From positions 1,949,001-2,013,000 of the forward strand of contig NZ_CP133160.1 of assembly GCF_030913365.1 (NCBI RefSeq): a DNA stretch of 64,000 nt, in the 5' to 3' direction. This stretch comes from Stenotrophomonas sp. 24(2023) (lineage in GTDB: Bacteria; Pseudomonadota; Gammaproteobacteria; Xanthomonadales; Xanthomonadaceae). How positions within the stretch are numbered: position 1 is the first letter of the stretch; each line of letters begins with the position of its first letter. Shown piece by piece: positions 8,505-17,729 of the stretch. The notes beneath the pieces are model-generated. The model saw nothing but the letters and a program-made list of their open reading frames with translations. It searched no databases and was not told where the DNA came from. A program made the position numbers and the translations under genes.

Positions 8505-10106
8505 ATGCAACGACGCGACTTCCTCCGCAACGCCTCCCTGGCCCTGGCTGCCATCGGCATGCCGGCATTGCCGGCCTGTGCCGCGGCCAACCGCCAGCTC
8601 GGTTTGCGCCGCCTTGGCCAGCCGCAGCCGTTCGATTTCGCCATCCTCAAGGGCCAGGCCCGCGCGCTGTCGCAGGCCCCGTACAAGACCCACAAGCGGA
8701 CCCTGCCCGGGCCGGTGGAAGCGCTGGACTGGGACCAGTACCAGTCCATCAGCTACCGCCAGGACCATGCGCTGTGGGCCGACCAGCCCGGCAAGTTCCA
8801 GGCCAAGTTCTTCCACCTGGGCCTGTACTTCCATTCGCCGGTGCGCATGTACGACGTGGTCGACGGCAAGGCGCAGGAACTGGCCTATGACGGCGCGGCG
8901 TTCGATTACGGCAAGAGCGGCATCAAGGGCAGCCAGCTGCCGGCCGACCTGGGTTTTGCCGGGTTCCGGCTGAACACCCGCAAGGACACCGACCGCGATT
9001 TCGCTGCCTTCCTCGGCGCCAGCTACTTCCGCGCCGTCGGCAAGGAAGGCCAGTACGGCCAGTCCGCGCGTGGCCTGGCGATCGATACCGGCATGGGCAA
9101 GCCGGAGGAATTCCCCGATTTCATCAGCTACTACCTGGAACAGCCGGCGGCCGATTCCAACACGCTGGTGGTGTATGCCCTGCTGGACTCGCCCAGCGTG
9201 ACCGGTGCCTACCGCTTCGCCATCACCAATGGCGACGTGCTGCTGATGGACATCGACAGCGCGCTGTACCCGCGCACCACCATCGAGCGCCTGGGCATCG
9301 CCCCGTGCACCAGCATGTACCAGGTGGGCGAGAACGACCGCCGCATGGCCTGGGACTGGCGTCCGGAAATCCACGACACCGATGGCCTGTCGATGTGGAC
9401 CGGGGCCGGCGAATGGATCTGGCGCCCGTTGTGCAACCCGGCGCACCTGCGCTTCAACATGTTCGTGGACCGCAACCCGCGCGGGTTCGGCCTGCTGCAG
9501 CGCGACCGCAACTTCGATCACTACCAGGACGACGGCGTGTTCTACGAGAAGCGCCCGTGCCTGTGGGTGGAGCCGAAGGGCGAGTGGGGTGAGGGATCGG
9601 TGCAGCTGGTGGAGATTCCCACCGTCGATGAGACCTTCGACAACATCGTTGCCTTCTGGAACCCCAAGGAAAAGCCGGCCGCCGGGCAGGAACTGCTGAT
9701 CGGCTACCGCCTGTACTGGGGCGCCGAGCCGCCGGCCCGCCCGCCGCTGGCGCATTGCGTGGCCAGCCGCACCGGCCTGGGCGGCGTGGTGGGCAAGAAG
9801 CGTGAGTATTTCAGCTGGCGCTTTGCGGTCGATTTCGAGGGCGGCGAGCTGGCCGGGCTGATCGACAAGGCCGAGGTGGAGGCGGTGGTGGAAGCCAGCC
9901 GTGGCCGCGTGGAGATCGTCTCGGCGCGCCCGCTGCGCGAGATCAAGGGCTACCGCGCCATGTTCGACCTGGTGCCGCCGGACAACAGCACCGACCAGAT
10001 CGATATCCGCCTGTACCTGCGCAGCGGCGGCAAGACGCTGACCGAGACCTGGCTGTACCAATACAGTCCGCCGGCGGCGGGCGCTCCCGAGCGCACGCTG
10101 TACTGA
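8505..10106 (+). CDS. opgD: Glucans biosynthesis protein D (OpgD/MdoD)
   Basis: 533 residues, the normal family length. It starts with a twin-arginine signal peptide (MQRRDFLRNASLALAAIGM), the expected Tat export route for OpgD. Family blocks include FFHLGLYFHSPVRMYDV, ASYFRAVGKEGQYGQSARGL and EEFPDF. It acts in the periplasm on osmoregulated periplasmic glucans, shaping backbone structure. ATG 8505 is chosen because it puts the RR motif at the N-terminus; in-frame ATGs at 8469 and 8472 would add about a dozen residues. A repeat mosaic follows the stop. Confidence 0.95.
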   Translation: MQRRDFLRNASLALAAIGMPALPACAAANRQLGLRRLGQPQPFDFAILKGQARALSQAPYKTHKRTLPGPVEALDWDQYQSISYRQDHALWADQPGKFQAKFFHLGLYFHSPVRMYDVVDGKAQELAYDGAAFDYGKSGIKGSQLPADLGFAGFRLNTRKDTDRDFAAFLGASYFRAVGKEGQYGQSARGLAIDTGMGKPEEFPDFISYYLEQPAADSNTLVVYALLDSPSVTGAYRFAITNGDVLLMDIDSALYPRTTIERLGIAPCTSMYQVGENDRRMAWDWRPEIHDTDGLSMWTGAGEWIWRPLCNPAHLRFNMFVDRNPRGFGLLQRDRNFDHYQDDGVFYEKRPCLWVEPKGEWGEGSVQLVEIPTVDETFDNIVAFWNPKEKPAAGQELLIGYRLYWGAEPPARPPLAHCVASRTGLGGVVGKKREYFSWRFAVDFEGGELAGLIDKAEVEAVVEASRGRVEIVSARPLREIKGYRAMFDLVPPDNSTDQIDIRLYLRSGGKTLTETWLYQYSPPAAGAPERTLY

Positions 10107-10320
10107 GAGGGGGGGAGGGGTTGCAGGGCTTGCAGCCCTGCACCTGCAGAGGCTTCAAGCCAGGGCAACGTCAAAGGCGGGCGATCCGCGGGATGGCGGG
10201 GTGGGTCCGGTTGCGGGGGACGCCGTGAATACGTCCCTGTAGGCTCGGTCGAGCCATCCATGGCGCTCACGCCCCCGTAACCGGACCCACCCCGCCTTCG
10301 ACAGTTTCCCGCGATCTGTT

Positions 10321-10343
10321 GTAGATCCACGCCATGCGTGGAT
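10321..10343 (+). repeat. SMAG-type REP palindrome
   Basis: GTAG head followed by a perfect ATCCACGC/GCGTGGAT stem, the hallmark of the Stenotrophomonas GTAG-headed REP family. Such elements are mobilised by RAYT (REP-associated) transposases. Paired with the inverted copy at 10388. Confidence 0.85.
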
Positions 10344-10387
10344 CAATGCCAATCGAAATCGAATATTTCGAGAATTCATCGAAAAGC

Positions 10388-10410
10388 ATCCACGCATGGC
10401 GTGGATCTAC
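10388..10410 (-). repeat. SMAG-type REP palindrome, inverted copy
   Basis: Exact reverse complement of the unit at 10321-10343, 44 bases away. The two GTAG heads face outward with an AT-rich centre (GAATATTTCGAGAATTC) between them, a typical dimeric arrangement. Confidence 0.85.
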
Positions 10411-10688
10411 CGGCCAACTGTCGAAGGCGGGGCACTGTGGGTTTGCGGGGTGTGAGCCGCATGGGCCCGAGGCATGCCTCGGGCGGGTTGGGCAGGACGC
10501 CCAACCCCGGTCTTGCCGTGTGCGCAGGACAGCGCACACGAGCAAGCGGCGACCAAGCCCCCATGGATGGGTTTACGGCGTCCCCGCAAACCCACAGTGC
10601 CCCGCCATCCCACGGATAGCCCGCTTTTGACGTTGCCGTCGCCCTGGCTTGAGAAGCAGGTGCAGGGCGCAGCCCTGCAAAAGGCCCC

Positions 10689-11309
10689 CTACAACGGCAG
10701 GGGCGCCTGCGCCGGGTCGATCCGCCCTTCACCGCGGGTGATCTTCTTGAACTCGGCACGGCTGACCGACACATAGCGCTCGTTGCCACCGATCTCCACC
10801 TGCGGGCCGTCCTGCACGGCATGGCCATGCTCGTCCACGCGCACGGTCATGGTGGCCTTCTTGCCGCTGTGGCAGATGGTCTTGATCTCCTGCATCTCAT
10901 CGGCCCAGGCCAGCAGGTACTGGCTGCCCTCGAACAGTTCGCCGCGGAAGTCGGTGCGCAGGCCATAGCACAGCACCGGAATGCGCATCTGGTCCACGAC
11001 CTCACTCAGCTGCCAGACCTGGGCACGGGTCAGGAACTGGGCCTCGTCCACCAGCACGCAGCCCATTGGCCCGTTGGCGGCCAGGTCCTGCTCGACCCAG
11101 TGCTGCAGGTCGGTATCACGGTCGAAGGCCATGCCCTCGGCACGCAGGCCGATCCGCGAGGCGACCACGCCGGTGCCGGCACGATCGTCCAGGCGCGGGG
11201 TCAGGATCGCCACCCGCATGCCGCGCTCGCGGTAATTGTGCGCGCTCTGCAACAGGGTGGTGGTCTTGCCGGCGTTCATCGCCGAATAGTAGAAGTAGAG
11301 CTTGGCCAT
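10689..11309 (-). CDS. tdk: Thymidine kinase (type II)
   Basis: 206 residues. P-loop [15 protein letters not shown], lid region and the base-binding stretch [12 protein letters not shown] identify TdK, which makes dTMP from thymidine and ATP in pyrimidine salvage. VDEAQFL is the Walker B-like motif with the catalytic Glu just after. The zinc-ribbon cysteines of E. coli TdK are largely absent: the lid reads [10 protein letters not shown] with a single Cys, and the last pair is replaced by SVSR. The enzyme therefore probably does not bind structural zinc. Confidence 0.95.
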   Translation of the reverse strand: MAKLYFYYSAMNAGKTTTLLQSAHNYRERGMRVAILTPRLDDRAGTGVVASRIGLRAEGMAFDRDTDLQHWVEQDLAANGPMGCVLVDEAQFLTRAQVWQLSEVVDQMRIPVLCYGLRTDFRGELFEGSQYLLAWADEMQEIKTICHSGKKATMTVRVDEHGHAVQDGPQVEIGGNERYVSVSRAEFKKITRGEGRIDPAQAPLPL

Positions 11310-11410
11310 CGGCCGATTGTACGCCGCCGCCCCGGCACGCCGAAGCCGTTCAGCATCCCCACCGGCCGGCGGCTGTGGCCGTCACCTGTGCCCGCTACAA
11401 TCCCCACCCA

Positions 11411-13387
11411 ATGCACGGTCTCAATCCCCCCCAAGCCGCCGCCGTCCTGCACATCGAAGGCCCCCTGCTGGTACTGGCCGGCGCGGGCAGTGGCAAGACG
11501 CGCGTGATCGTGGAAAAAATCGCCCACCTGATCGGCTGCGGGCGCTACCCGGCCCGTCGTATCGCGGCGATCACCTTCACCAACAAGTCGGCCAAGGAAA
11601 TGCGCGAGCGCGTGGCCAAGCGCCTGCGCGAGCAGGATGCCGACGAGGTGACCATCTGCACCTTCCACGCGCTGGGCCTGAAGTTCCTGCAGATCGAGCA
11701 TGCGGCAGTGGGCCTGAAGCGGGGCTTCTCCATCTTCGATGCCGACGATGCCGCCGCGCAGATCAAGGACCTGATGTCCGGTGCCAAGCCCGATGACATC
11801 GAGGACATGAAGAACATGGTGTCGCGCGCGAAGAACGCCGGCCTGTCGCCCGAGCAGGCGATGGCCGCTGCGCGCAGCAACCGCGAAAAGGAAGCGGCCA
11901 GTGTCTACGAGCGCTACCAGCTTCGCCTGACCGCGTTCAATGCGGTGGACTTCGACGACCTGATCCGCCTGCCGGTGCAGGTGCTGGAAGAAAACCCGGA
12001 TATCGCCCTGGCCTGGCGCGAGCGCATCGGCTACCTGCTGGTGGACGAATGCCAGGACACCAACGATGCGCAGTATCGGCTGCTGAAGCAGCTGGCCGGC
12101 GACAAGGGCAACTTCACCTGCGTGGGGGACGATGACCAGTCGATCTACGCCTGGCGCGGTGCCAACCCGGAAAACCTGCAGCAGATGGGGCGCGACTACC
12201 CCGCGCTGGAAATCATTAAGCTGGAGCAGAACTACCGCTGCTCCAACCGCGTGCTGCGCGCGGCCAACGCGCTGATCGCCAACAACCCGCACGAACACCT
12301 GAAGAAGCTGTGGAGCGACCAGGCCGACGGCGAGCGCATCCGCGTGTGGGAATGCCGCAACAGCGAACATGAAGCGGAAAAGGTCGCCGCCGAGATCGCC
12401 TTCGTGGCGCAGTCGCGCAACGTGCCGTGGAGCGATTTCTGCATCCTGTTCCGTGGCAATTTCCAGTCGCGTCCACTGGAAAAGGCGATGCAGCTGCTGC
12501 GCATCCCCTACCACCTGACCGGCGGCACCATGTTCCTGGAACGCCAGGAAGTGAAGGACACGCTGGCCTGGCTGCGGCTGCTGGTGAACCCCGACGATGA
12601 CACCGCGTTCATGCGTGCGGTGCAGTCGCCCAAGCGCGATGTGGGCGCCGGCACGCTGGCCAAGCTGGCCGAGCTGGCGCAGGAAAAGGACATGCCGATG
12701 GCGCAGGCCGCCGAGGCGATCGGCGCACTGCAGCAGCTGCCGCCGCGCGCGGCCAACAGCCTGGCGCGCTTCACCGACATCCTGCGCGACCTGCGCGCGC
12801 AGACCCGGCAGATCACCTCCGGCGACATGATCCGCAAGGTCGCCAAGGAATCGGGCCTGCTCAGCGAGCTGCGCCAGCAGGCCAAGGAAGAGGCCAGCTA
12901 CCAGCGCCGCGCTAACAACATCGAAGAACTGGCGCAGTGGTTCGAGGGCGGCCCGCGCGGTGCCACCGCGGCCGATCTGGCCGGGCAGCTGGCACTGCTG
13001 TCGCGCAGCGACAAGGACGAGGGCGGCAACCAGGTGCGCATGATGACCATGCATGCCTCCAAGGGCCTGGAATTCCCCTATGTGTTCATCGTCGGCTGCG
13101 AGGACGGCGTGCTGCCGCACCAGGTCAGCCTGGACGAAGGCAACCTGCAGGAAGAGCGGCGCCTGCTGTACGTGGGCATCACCCGCGCCAAGATCCAGCT
13201 GTGGATGAGCTACAGCAAGCTGACGCGCAAGTTCGGTGAGCATGTGCGGCTCAAGCCCAGCCGCTTCTTCGACGAGATACCCGCCGAGGAGATCCAGCGC
13301 GATGGTGCCGACCCGGTCGCCGATGCTGCGCGCAAGAAGGAGCGGGCGAGCGCGGGGCTGGCGGCCATCGAAGCGCTGTTTGATTGA
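11411..13387 (+). CDS. rep: ATP-dependent DNA helicase Rep
   Basis: 658 residues, UvrD/Rep superfamily 1A. Motif I AGAGSGKTRV, motif Ia ITFTNKSAKEM, motif II VDECQDTN, motif III DDDQSIYAWRGA, motif IV NYRCSNRVLRAAN, motif V HASKGLEFPYVF and motif VI EERRLLYVGITRAK are all present in order. Rep unwinds DNA 3' to 5' and helps forks past bound proteins. The start at 11411 begins directly with the Q-motif segment MHGLNPPQAAAV, matching E. coli Rep, and excludes a low-complexity upstream extension. It is divergent from tdk. Confidence 0.95.
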   Translation: MHGLNPPQAAAVLHIEGPLLVLAGAGSGKTRVIVEKIAHLIGCGRYPARRIAAITFTNKSAKEMRERVAKRLREQDADEVTICTFHALGLKFLQIEHAAVGLKRGFSIFDADDAAAQIKDLMSGAKPDDIEDMKNMVSRAKNAGLSPEQAMAAARSNREKEAASVYERYQLRLTAFNAVDFDDLIRLPVQVLEENPDIALAWRERIGYLLVDECQDTNDAQYRLLKQLAGDKGNFTCVGDDDQSIYAWRGANPENLQQMGRDYPALEIIKLEQNYRCSNRVLRAANALIANNPHEHLKKLWSDQADGERIRVWECRNSEHEAEKVAAEIAFVAQSRNVPWSDFCILFRGNFQSRPLEKAMQLLRIPYHLTGGTMFLERQEVKDTLAWLRLLVNPDDDTAFMRAVQSPKRDVGAGTLAKLAELAQEKDMPMAQAAEAIGALQQLPPRAANSLARFTDILRDLRAQTRQITSGDMIRKVAKESGLLSELRQQAKEEASYQRRANNIEELAQWFEGGPRGATAADLAGQLALLSRSDKDEGGNQVRMMTMHASKGLEFPYVFIVGCEDGVLPHQVSLDEGNLQEERRLLYVGITRAKIQLWMSYSKLTRKFGEHVRLKPSRFFDEIPAEEIQRDGADPVADAARKKERASAGLAAIEALFD

Positions 13388-13389
13388 TC

Positions 13390-13428
13390 GGGGTCGGATC
13401 CCTTCCCGACGGGAAGGGCTCTGACCCC
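13390..13428. repeat. Intergenic hairpin downstream of rep
   Basis: GGGGTC ... GACCCC outer arms enclose CCCTTCCCGACGGGAAGGG. The long imperfect palindrome has no T-tract, so it could be a small dispersed repeat, an mRNA stabiliser or a weak terminator. Confidence 0.5.
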
Positions 13429-13448
13429 CAGTTCACGGAGATCCGCGC

Positions 13449-13973
13449 ATGCATCCCATCGAAAGCGAACGCCTGCGGCTGCGGGCCATCGAGCCGGACC
13501 GTGATGCGGCCCATACCCTGGCGCTGCTGAACGATCCGGGCTTCCTGCGCTTCATCGGCGATCGCAACGTGCGTGATGAGGCACAGGCGCGCGACTACAT
13601 CGCCACCCGCATCCTGCCCGGCTATGCCCTCAACGGTTTTGGCATGTACGCGATCGAGCGGCTGTCCGACGGTGCATGGCTGGGCAATGCCGGGCTGGTG
13701 CGCCGCGAGGGCCTGCCGGCCCCGGATATCGGCTATGCGGTGCTGTCGCGCTATGCGGGGCAGGGCTATGCCGGCGAGGCGGCGCGGGCGGTGTTCGCCC
13801 ATGCGCGGGGCACGCTGGGGTTGCAGGACCTGTATGGCATCACCGACCTGGACAACATCGCCTCGGCGCGGATCCTGCGGGCCCTGGGCCTGCAGGATCG
13901 CGGGGTGATCCAGCTGCCGGGCATCGACAGCCCCAGCCGGCTGTTCGCCACCCCCGGCGCGGCCAAGGTCTGA
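13449..13973 (+). CDS. GNAT-family N-acetyltransferase (RimJ/RimL-like)
   Basis: 174 residues. N-terminal TERLRLR-like strand (SERLRLRAIE), central beta strand PDIGYAVLSRYAGQGYAGEAARA with the Q/R-x-x-G-x-A acetyl-CoA loop (GQGYAG), and a C-terminal NIASARILRALGL segment, which is the classical layout of alpha-amino or small-molecule acetyltransferases of the RimJ/L group. The acceptor is unknown. The start follows an ACGGAG ribosome-binding site. Confidence 0.85.
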   Translation: MHPIESERLRLRAIEPDRDAAHTLALLNDPGFLRFIGDRNVRDEAQARDYIATRILPGYALNGFGMYAIERLSDGAWLGNAGLVRREGLPAPDIGYAVLSRYAGQGYAGEAARAVFAHARGTLGLQDLYGITDLDNIASARILRALGLQDRGVIQLPGIDSPSRLFATPGAAKV

Positions 13974-14004
13974 CCGCTCGCCGGGCGTGGCCCGGCGGCA
14001 GGCC

Positions 14005-14661
14005 TCAACCGCCGCGCAGTTCGGCCAACTGCGCCTGCAGTTCGGCCACGGCCGCTTCCAGCTGTTCCACCCGGGCCGCCAGGTCGGGGTCCACACTGCC
14101 GGCGGAACCCGCGCCGCTGCCGGCGTACTTCGCCGCCAGTGCCTCGCCGTCCACCTCGCCGCACAGCAGGTGCATGTAGCGGTCCTCGCGCTGGCCGCTG
14201 GCACGCGGCAGCACCACCAGCAGGGCCCGCTGCTGCAGGCGTTCGATGGCGTGGCGGGCCTCGTCGGTATCGGCGAAGCGATGCAGGCGCTCGCTGCGGG
14301 TCACCAGCTCCCCCAGGGTCTGCGGGCCGCGCAGCAGCAGCAGGGCCAGCAGCACGGTCTGCTGCCGGGTCAGGTCCAGCGCGGCCTGCAGGCGGTGCTC
14401 GTAGCGTTCGGCGCGCGAGGAATAGTGCTGGCGCGCCAGCCCCAGGGTCTCCAGCTGGCGCAGCGCGTGCTGCACGTTGCCCGCATCGATGTTCATCACC
14501 GGCTCGCGGGCGGTCTTCTGGTTGGCCGCCGACTGGGCGGCATTGACCGTCAGCGGGTAGGTATCCGGGGTGGTCGCCTCCTTTTCCACCAGGCAGCCGA
14601 GCAGGCGGGCCTGCACCGCATCCAGCAGCGGTCGGTCGGGGGTCTGGGTCGGTTCGGTCAT
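14005..14661 (-). CDS. YceH-like protein (DUF480, winged helix)
   Basis: 218 residues. Two winged-helix repeats in the order known for Yce[31 protein letters not shown] early, and [31 protein letters not shown] in the middle. A C-terminal heptad segment ([20 protein letters not shown]) should form a coiled coil. Function unknown; DNA binding is assumed from the fold only. ATG 14661 follows CTGGAGG and gives the conserved start. The gene is divergent from the phosphatase gene at 14765. Confidence 0.85.
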   Translation of the reverse strand: MTEPTQTPDRPLLDAVQARLLGCLVEKEATTPDTYPLTVNAAQSAANQKTAREPVMNIDAGNVQHALRQLETLGLARQHYSSRAERYEHRLQAALDLTRQQTVLLALLLLRGPQTLGELVTRSERLHRFADTDEARHAIERLQQRALLVVLPRASGQREDRYMHLLCGEVDGEALAAKYAGSGAGSAGSVDPDLAARVEQLEAAVAELQAQLAELRGG

Positions 14662-14764
14662 GGCGGCCTCCAGCGGGCAAGGGGTCAACCACCAAGCATA
14701 GCCGTGCCAGCGGCGTCTTTGCCGGTAAAATGGCCGGGATATCTGTCTGCCGTCGGTGATCCTG

Positions 14765-15688
14765 ATGCGTCGTCCTGCTTCCCTGTCCCTGTGCCTGCTC
14801 GCCACCGCGGCGATCGGCCTGTCCGCGTGCAAGCGCGTTGACCCCCCGGCTGATGCCGCTGCGCCGGCCGCGCCCGCTGCGGCACCCGCCCAGGCCGAAG
14901 GCGCGCTCGATGCCACCGCCAACGACAACCTCAATGCGGTGCTGTGGATGCAGCGCGCGCAGGAATACAAGGCGATCACCGAGCAGACCTACCGCGCCGC
15001 CGCCGACCGCCTGGATGCCGCGCTGAAGGAAGCCAACTGGGATGCACTGGTGCCGGAAGAGCGCGGCAACGCCGCCAAGGGCCTGAAGCCGGCCGTGGTG
15101 CTGGACGTGGACGAGACCGTGCTGGACAACTCGCCCTACCAGGCGCGCCTTGTCCGTGATGGCAAGGAATACGACGAAGTGACCTGGGCCCAGTGGGTGG
15201 CCGAGAAGAAGGCCAAGGCGATCCCGGGCGTGGTCGATTTCGCCAAGGCCGCCAATGCCAAGGGCGTGACCCTGCTGTACATCTCCAACCGTGCCGTGCA
15301 CCTGAAGGACGCCACCCTGGCCAACCTGCGCGAGCAGGGCCTGCCGGTGGCCGATGACAGCGTGTTCCTGGGCCTGGGCACCGTGGTGGAGGGCTGCGAG
15401 CAGGCCGGCAGCGAGAAGAACTGCCGCCGCCGCCTGGCCGGCCAGAAGTACCGCGTGCTGATGCAGTTCGGTGACCAGCTGGGCGACTTCGTCGAAGTGA
15501 CCGCCAACACCAACGAAGGCCGCGATGCGCTGCTGCAGCAGTACCACGACTGGTTCGGCGAGCGCTGGTGGATGCTGCCCAACCCGACCTACGGCGGCTT
15601 CGAGCCGGCGCAGTTCAACAACGACTACAGCCAGTCGCGCCAGGCCCGCCACGATGCCAAGCGCGCCGCCCTGGACTACGCACCGTGA
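14765..15688 (+). CDS. HAD-family acid phosphatase lipoprotein (class C, e(P4)/OlpA-like)
   Basis: 307 residues. Lipoprotein signal with lipobox GLSAC, an Ala/Pro-rich linker, then the HAD core: motif [13 protein letters not shown] (both Asp), motif II LLYISNR and a late FGDQLGDF acidic motif IV. Members hydrolyse nucleoside monophosphates at the outer membrane so that nucleosides can be taken up. ATG 14765 is used; GTG 14756 is possible. The stop overlaps the pyrF start (GTGA), so a scavenging nucleotidase and de novo UMP synthesis are translationally coupled. Confidence 0.9.
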   Translation: MRRPASLSLCLLATAAIGLSACKRVDPPADAAAPAAPAAAPAQAEGALDATANDNLNAVLWMQRAQEYKAITEQTYRAAADRLDAALKEANWDALVPEERGNAAKGLKPAVVLDVDETVLDNSPYQARLVRDGKEYDEVTWAQWVAEKKAKAIPGVVDFAKAANAKGVTLLYISNRAVHLKDATLANLREQGLPVADDSVFLGLGTVVEGCEQAGSEKNCRRRLAGQKYRVLMQFGDQLGDFVEVTANTNEGRDALLQQYHDWFGERWWMLPNPTYGGFEPAQFNNDYSQSRQARHDAKRAALDYAP

Positions 15689-16410
15689 GCCGCGGGCCGC
15701 TGCCGCTGCGCGATGACGAGCGCCTGATCTTCGCGCTGGACGTGCCGGACAGCACGCAGGCGCTGGCCTGGGTCGACCGCCTGGGCGACAGCGTGTCCTT
15801 CTACAAGATCGGCATGGAACTGCTGGCTTCCGGCGAGTACTTCCAGGTGCTCGACGCGCTGGCCGCACGCGACAAGCGGGTATTCGTCGACCTGAAGTTC
15901 TTCGACATCCCGGCCACCGCTGCGGCCGTCATCAAGCGCCTGTCGCAGTGGCCGGTCAGCTACGCCACCATCCATGGCTGGCACCCGGCCATGATGGAGG
16001 CCTGCGCGGCGGCCAACGGCAGCGACATGCGCCTGCTGGCGGTGACGGTGCTGACCTCGATGGGGCGTGCCGATCTGGCGCAGATGGGCATCGACCGCGA
16101 GCCGGTGGACGTGGTGGTCGAGCGTGCGCTGGCCGCCCAGGCCGCTGGCATCGACGGGGTGATCGCCTCCGGCCAGGAAGCGGGTCCGATCCGGGCCGCC
16201 ACCGGTGCCGGCTTCTCCATCGTCTGCCCCGGCATCCGCCCCGGTGGTCCGGTGGGCGATGACCAGAAGCGTACCGTCGGCGTGGCGCAGGCCTTCGCCG
16301 ATGGCGCCGATGCGATCGTCGTCGGCCGGCCGATCCGCCTGGCCGCCGATCCGCAGGCGGCTGCACGGGCGATCCAGCAGGAAATCGCGTCGGCTCTGGC
16401 CGCGCGCTGA
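15685..16410 (+). CDS. pyrF: Orotidine 5'-phosphate decarboxylase
   Basis: 241 residues. TIM barrel with FALDVPDS at the first strand, the catalytic D-x-K-x-x-D block VDLKFFDIP, and the phosphate-binding end IVCPGIRP ... VVGRPI. It converts OMP to UMP, the last step of pyrimidine synthesis. GTG 15685 overlaps the previous stop by 4 bases and gives the usual family length. A hairpin follows the stop codon. Confidence 0.97.
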   Translation: MSRGPLPLRDDERLIFALDVPDSTQALAWVDRLGDSVSFYKIGMELLASGEYFQVLDALAARDKRVFVDLKFFDIPATAAAVIKRLSQWPVSYATIHGWHPAMMEACAAANGSDMRLLAVTVLTSMGRADLAQMGIDREPVDVVVERALAAQAAGIDGVIASGQEAGPIRAATGAGFSIVCPGIRPGGPVGDDQKRTVGVAQAFADGADAIVVGRPIRLAADPQAAARAIQQEIASALAAR

Positions 16411-16412
16411 GC

Positions 16413-16443
16413 GCACTGCCAACGCCGGTCACGCCGGCAGTGC
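16413..16443 (+). terminator. Hairpin after pyrF
   Basis: 8-bp arms GCACTGCC / GGCAGTGC around a 15-base loop that itself contains GCCGG. It starts two bases after the pyrF stop. No T-tract, so it is only a possible terminator. Confidence 0.4.
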
Positions 16444-16630
16444 GAACGCCATCCCGCCGCCAGTGGGGTGGCGTCTGCATTTAGGGCGGGCGCGATGACG
16501 CACCGATCCCTATCCCACGGAACTGTGCGTGCCTTCGCACCCATGGCCCTGTTCCCTGTCTCCAATCGATGCACCGGCACGGACCGCGGCCGTCCGGTCA
16601 CCCATCCATTGCCAGAGGGACTACACGGAT

Positions 16631-17455
16631 ATGTATCGCACGACCTCTTTGTTCATGGGCTGCCTGCTGGCGGCCACCACGGCCTTCAGCGCTGCGGCCA
16701 CACCGCAGCCCCGGGAAGCACCGCGCATCATCGGGGGCGAGGATGCCCAGCCCGGTGACTACCCGTTCATGGTCAGCCTGCAAAGCCTGTCCGGCGGCAG
16801 CAGCGACCATGACCGCCACTTCTGCGGTGGCACGCTGATCTCGCCTTCCTGGGTGCTCACGGCCGCCCACTGCGTGCAGGGAGAGCGTCCGGCATCACTG
16901 GCCCTGCTGGCCGGTGCCACCGAGCTGTCGACCGAAGCATCCCCGCGCGTGTCCAACGTGCGCGCCATCCATGTGCATCCGGCGTTCAACAGCGGCAACA
17001 CGCTCGAACATGACGTGGCCCTGATCCAGCTCGACGCCCCGCTGCCCGATGCACAGCCGGTGGCGCTGCGGTTGACGGCCGATGCAGGCCACCTCAAGCC
17101 GGGCCGGGCGTTCACGGTGATCGGCTGGGGCGACACCGACATCGGCCAGGGCCAGTCGTTTCCGGCCCGCCTGCAGACCGTGCAGACCCCGTTCGTGCCG
17201 TTCGCCGTGTGCCAGCAGGCCTACGACGGCCGGCTGGCGCGGGGCAAGGTCATCTGTGCCGGCCGCGAAGGCATCGACAGCTGCCAGGGCGATTCCGGCG
17301 GCCCCCTGCTGATGCGGCTGCGCGGTGTCTGGACGCAGTTCGGCATCGTCAGCTGGGGCGAAGGCTGCGCCCTGGCCGGCTACCCCGGGATCTACGCGCG
17401 GGTGGCCGAGAAGCACGCCGTGGATTTCATCACCGCGGTCTGGCAGCGTGATTGA
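16631..17455 (+). CDS. Trypsin-like serine endopeptidase (S1 family), secreted
   Basis: 274 residues. Signal peptide to about residue 23, a short pro-region, then the activation site RIIGGEDAQPGDYPF. The triad is complete: His in LTAAHC, Asp in HDVALIQL, Ser in CQGDSGGP. Six Cys fit three chymotrypsin-type disulfides (HFCGGTL/AAHC, VICAGREG, SWGEGC). An Asp six residues before the active Ser (GIDSCQGDSGG) predicts a trypsin-like preference for Arg/Lys. Secreted digestive protease or virulence factor. Start ATG 16631 sits directly on the signal peptide. Confidence 0.93.
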   Translation: MYRTTSLFMGCLLAATTAFSAAATPQPREAPRIIGGEDAQPGDYPFMVSLQSLSGGSSDHDRHFCGGTLISPSWVLTAAHCVQGERPASLALLAGATELSTEASPRVSNVRAIHVHPAFNSGNTLEHDVALIQLDAPLPDAQPVALRLTADAGHLKPGRAFTVIGWGDTDIGQGQSFPARLQTVQTPFVPFAVCQQAYDGRLARGKVICAGREGIDSCQGDSGGPLLMRLRGVWTQFGIVSWGEGCALAGYPGIYARVAEKHAVDFITAVWQRD

Positions 17456-17481
17456 TTCAATAAAATCAATAAGTTAAATGA
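17452..17481 (+). promoter_or_regulatory. AT-rich putative promoter between protease gene and lipoprotein-plsB
   Basis: TTGATT (17452) and, 17 bases on, TAAATG in a block that is mostly A/T within a GC-rich genome. A 7-bp inverted repeat ATTGATT/AATCAAT (17451-17470) overlaps it. It could drive the downstream leader or be the end of the protease transcript. Confidence 0.3.
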
Positions 17482-17590
17482 TATTAGGTCATGTGTTGCT
17501 TTAAGTTTGTCGGCGGCGTAGCATCGCCGCCATCCGGTCTTCGGACTGGACATGCGCCACACCTGTCCACCGGCCCTCGCGCCGGCTTGA

Positions 17591-17626
17591 AGAGCCTGCG
17601 ATCCTTGTGATCCAGGCTCTTTTTTT
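17591..17626 (+). terminator. Rho-independent terminator (possibly attenuator) ahead of the lipoprotein gene
   Basis: AGAGCCTG / CAGGCTCT stem with an inner GATC/GATC extension and a run of seven T. Two further small hairpins precede it (17512-17531 GGCGGC/GCCGCC; 17534-17549). It lies 104 bases before the lipoprotein start and 135 after the protease stop, so it ends the protease mRNA or attenuates a leader. Confidence 0.8.
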
Positions 17627-17729
17627 GTCCGCCATGGGGGCGGTCGCCGGGCCGCCGCTGTCGACCGGCCTGCTTGCCGCTGTCACTGCTCAGGCCGCAA
17701 GATGCGGGCCGGTCCGGGGAGTCCGAAGC

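Larger units (their letters stand above)
10121..10680. repeat. Nested inverted-repeat mosaic (560 bp) containing two SMAG units
   Basis: No gene here. Outer arms 10121-10201 and 10600-10680 are near-complementary over ~80 bases with one small indel. Inside lie a perfect 18-bp inverted repeat (10195-10212 / 10279-10296) and a perfect 25-bp one (10426-10450 / 10582-10606). The second arm pair encloses smaller hairpins (CCCGAGGCATGCCTCGGG; GTGTGCGC/GCGCACAC). Both halves carry GCCTTCGACAGTT-type sequence facing inward, so the block looks like two copies of one element in opposite orientation around a SMAG pair. Transcripts would fold strongly, possibly stopping read-through between opgD and tdk. 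Confidence 0.85.
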
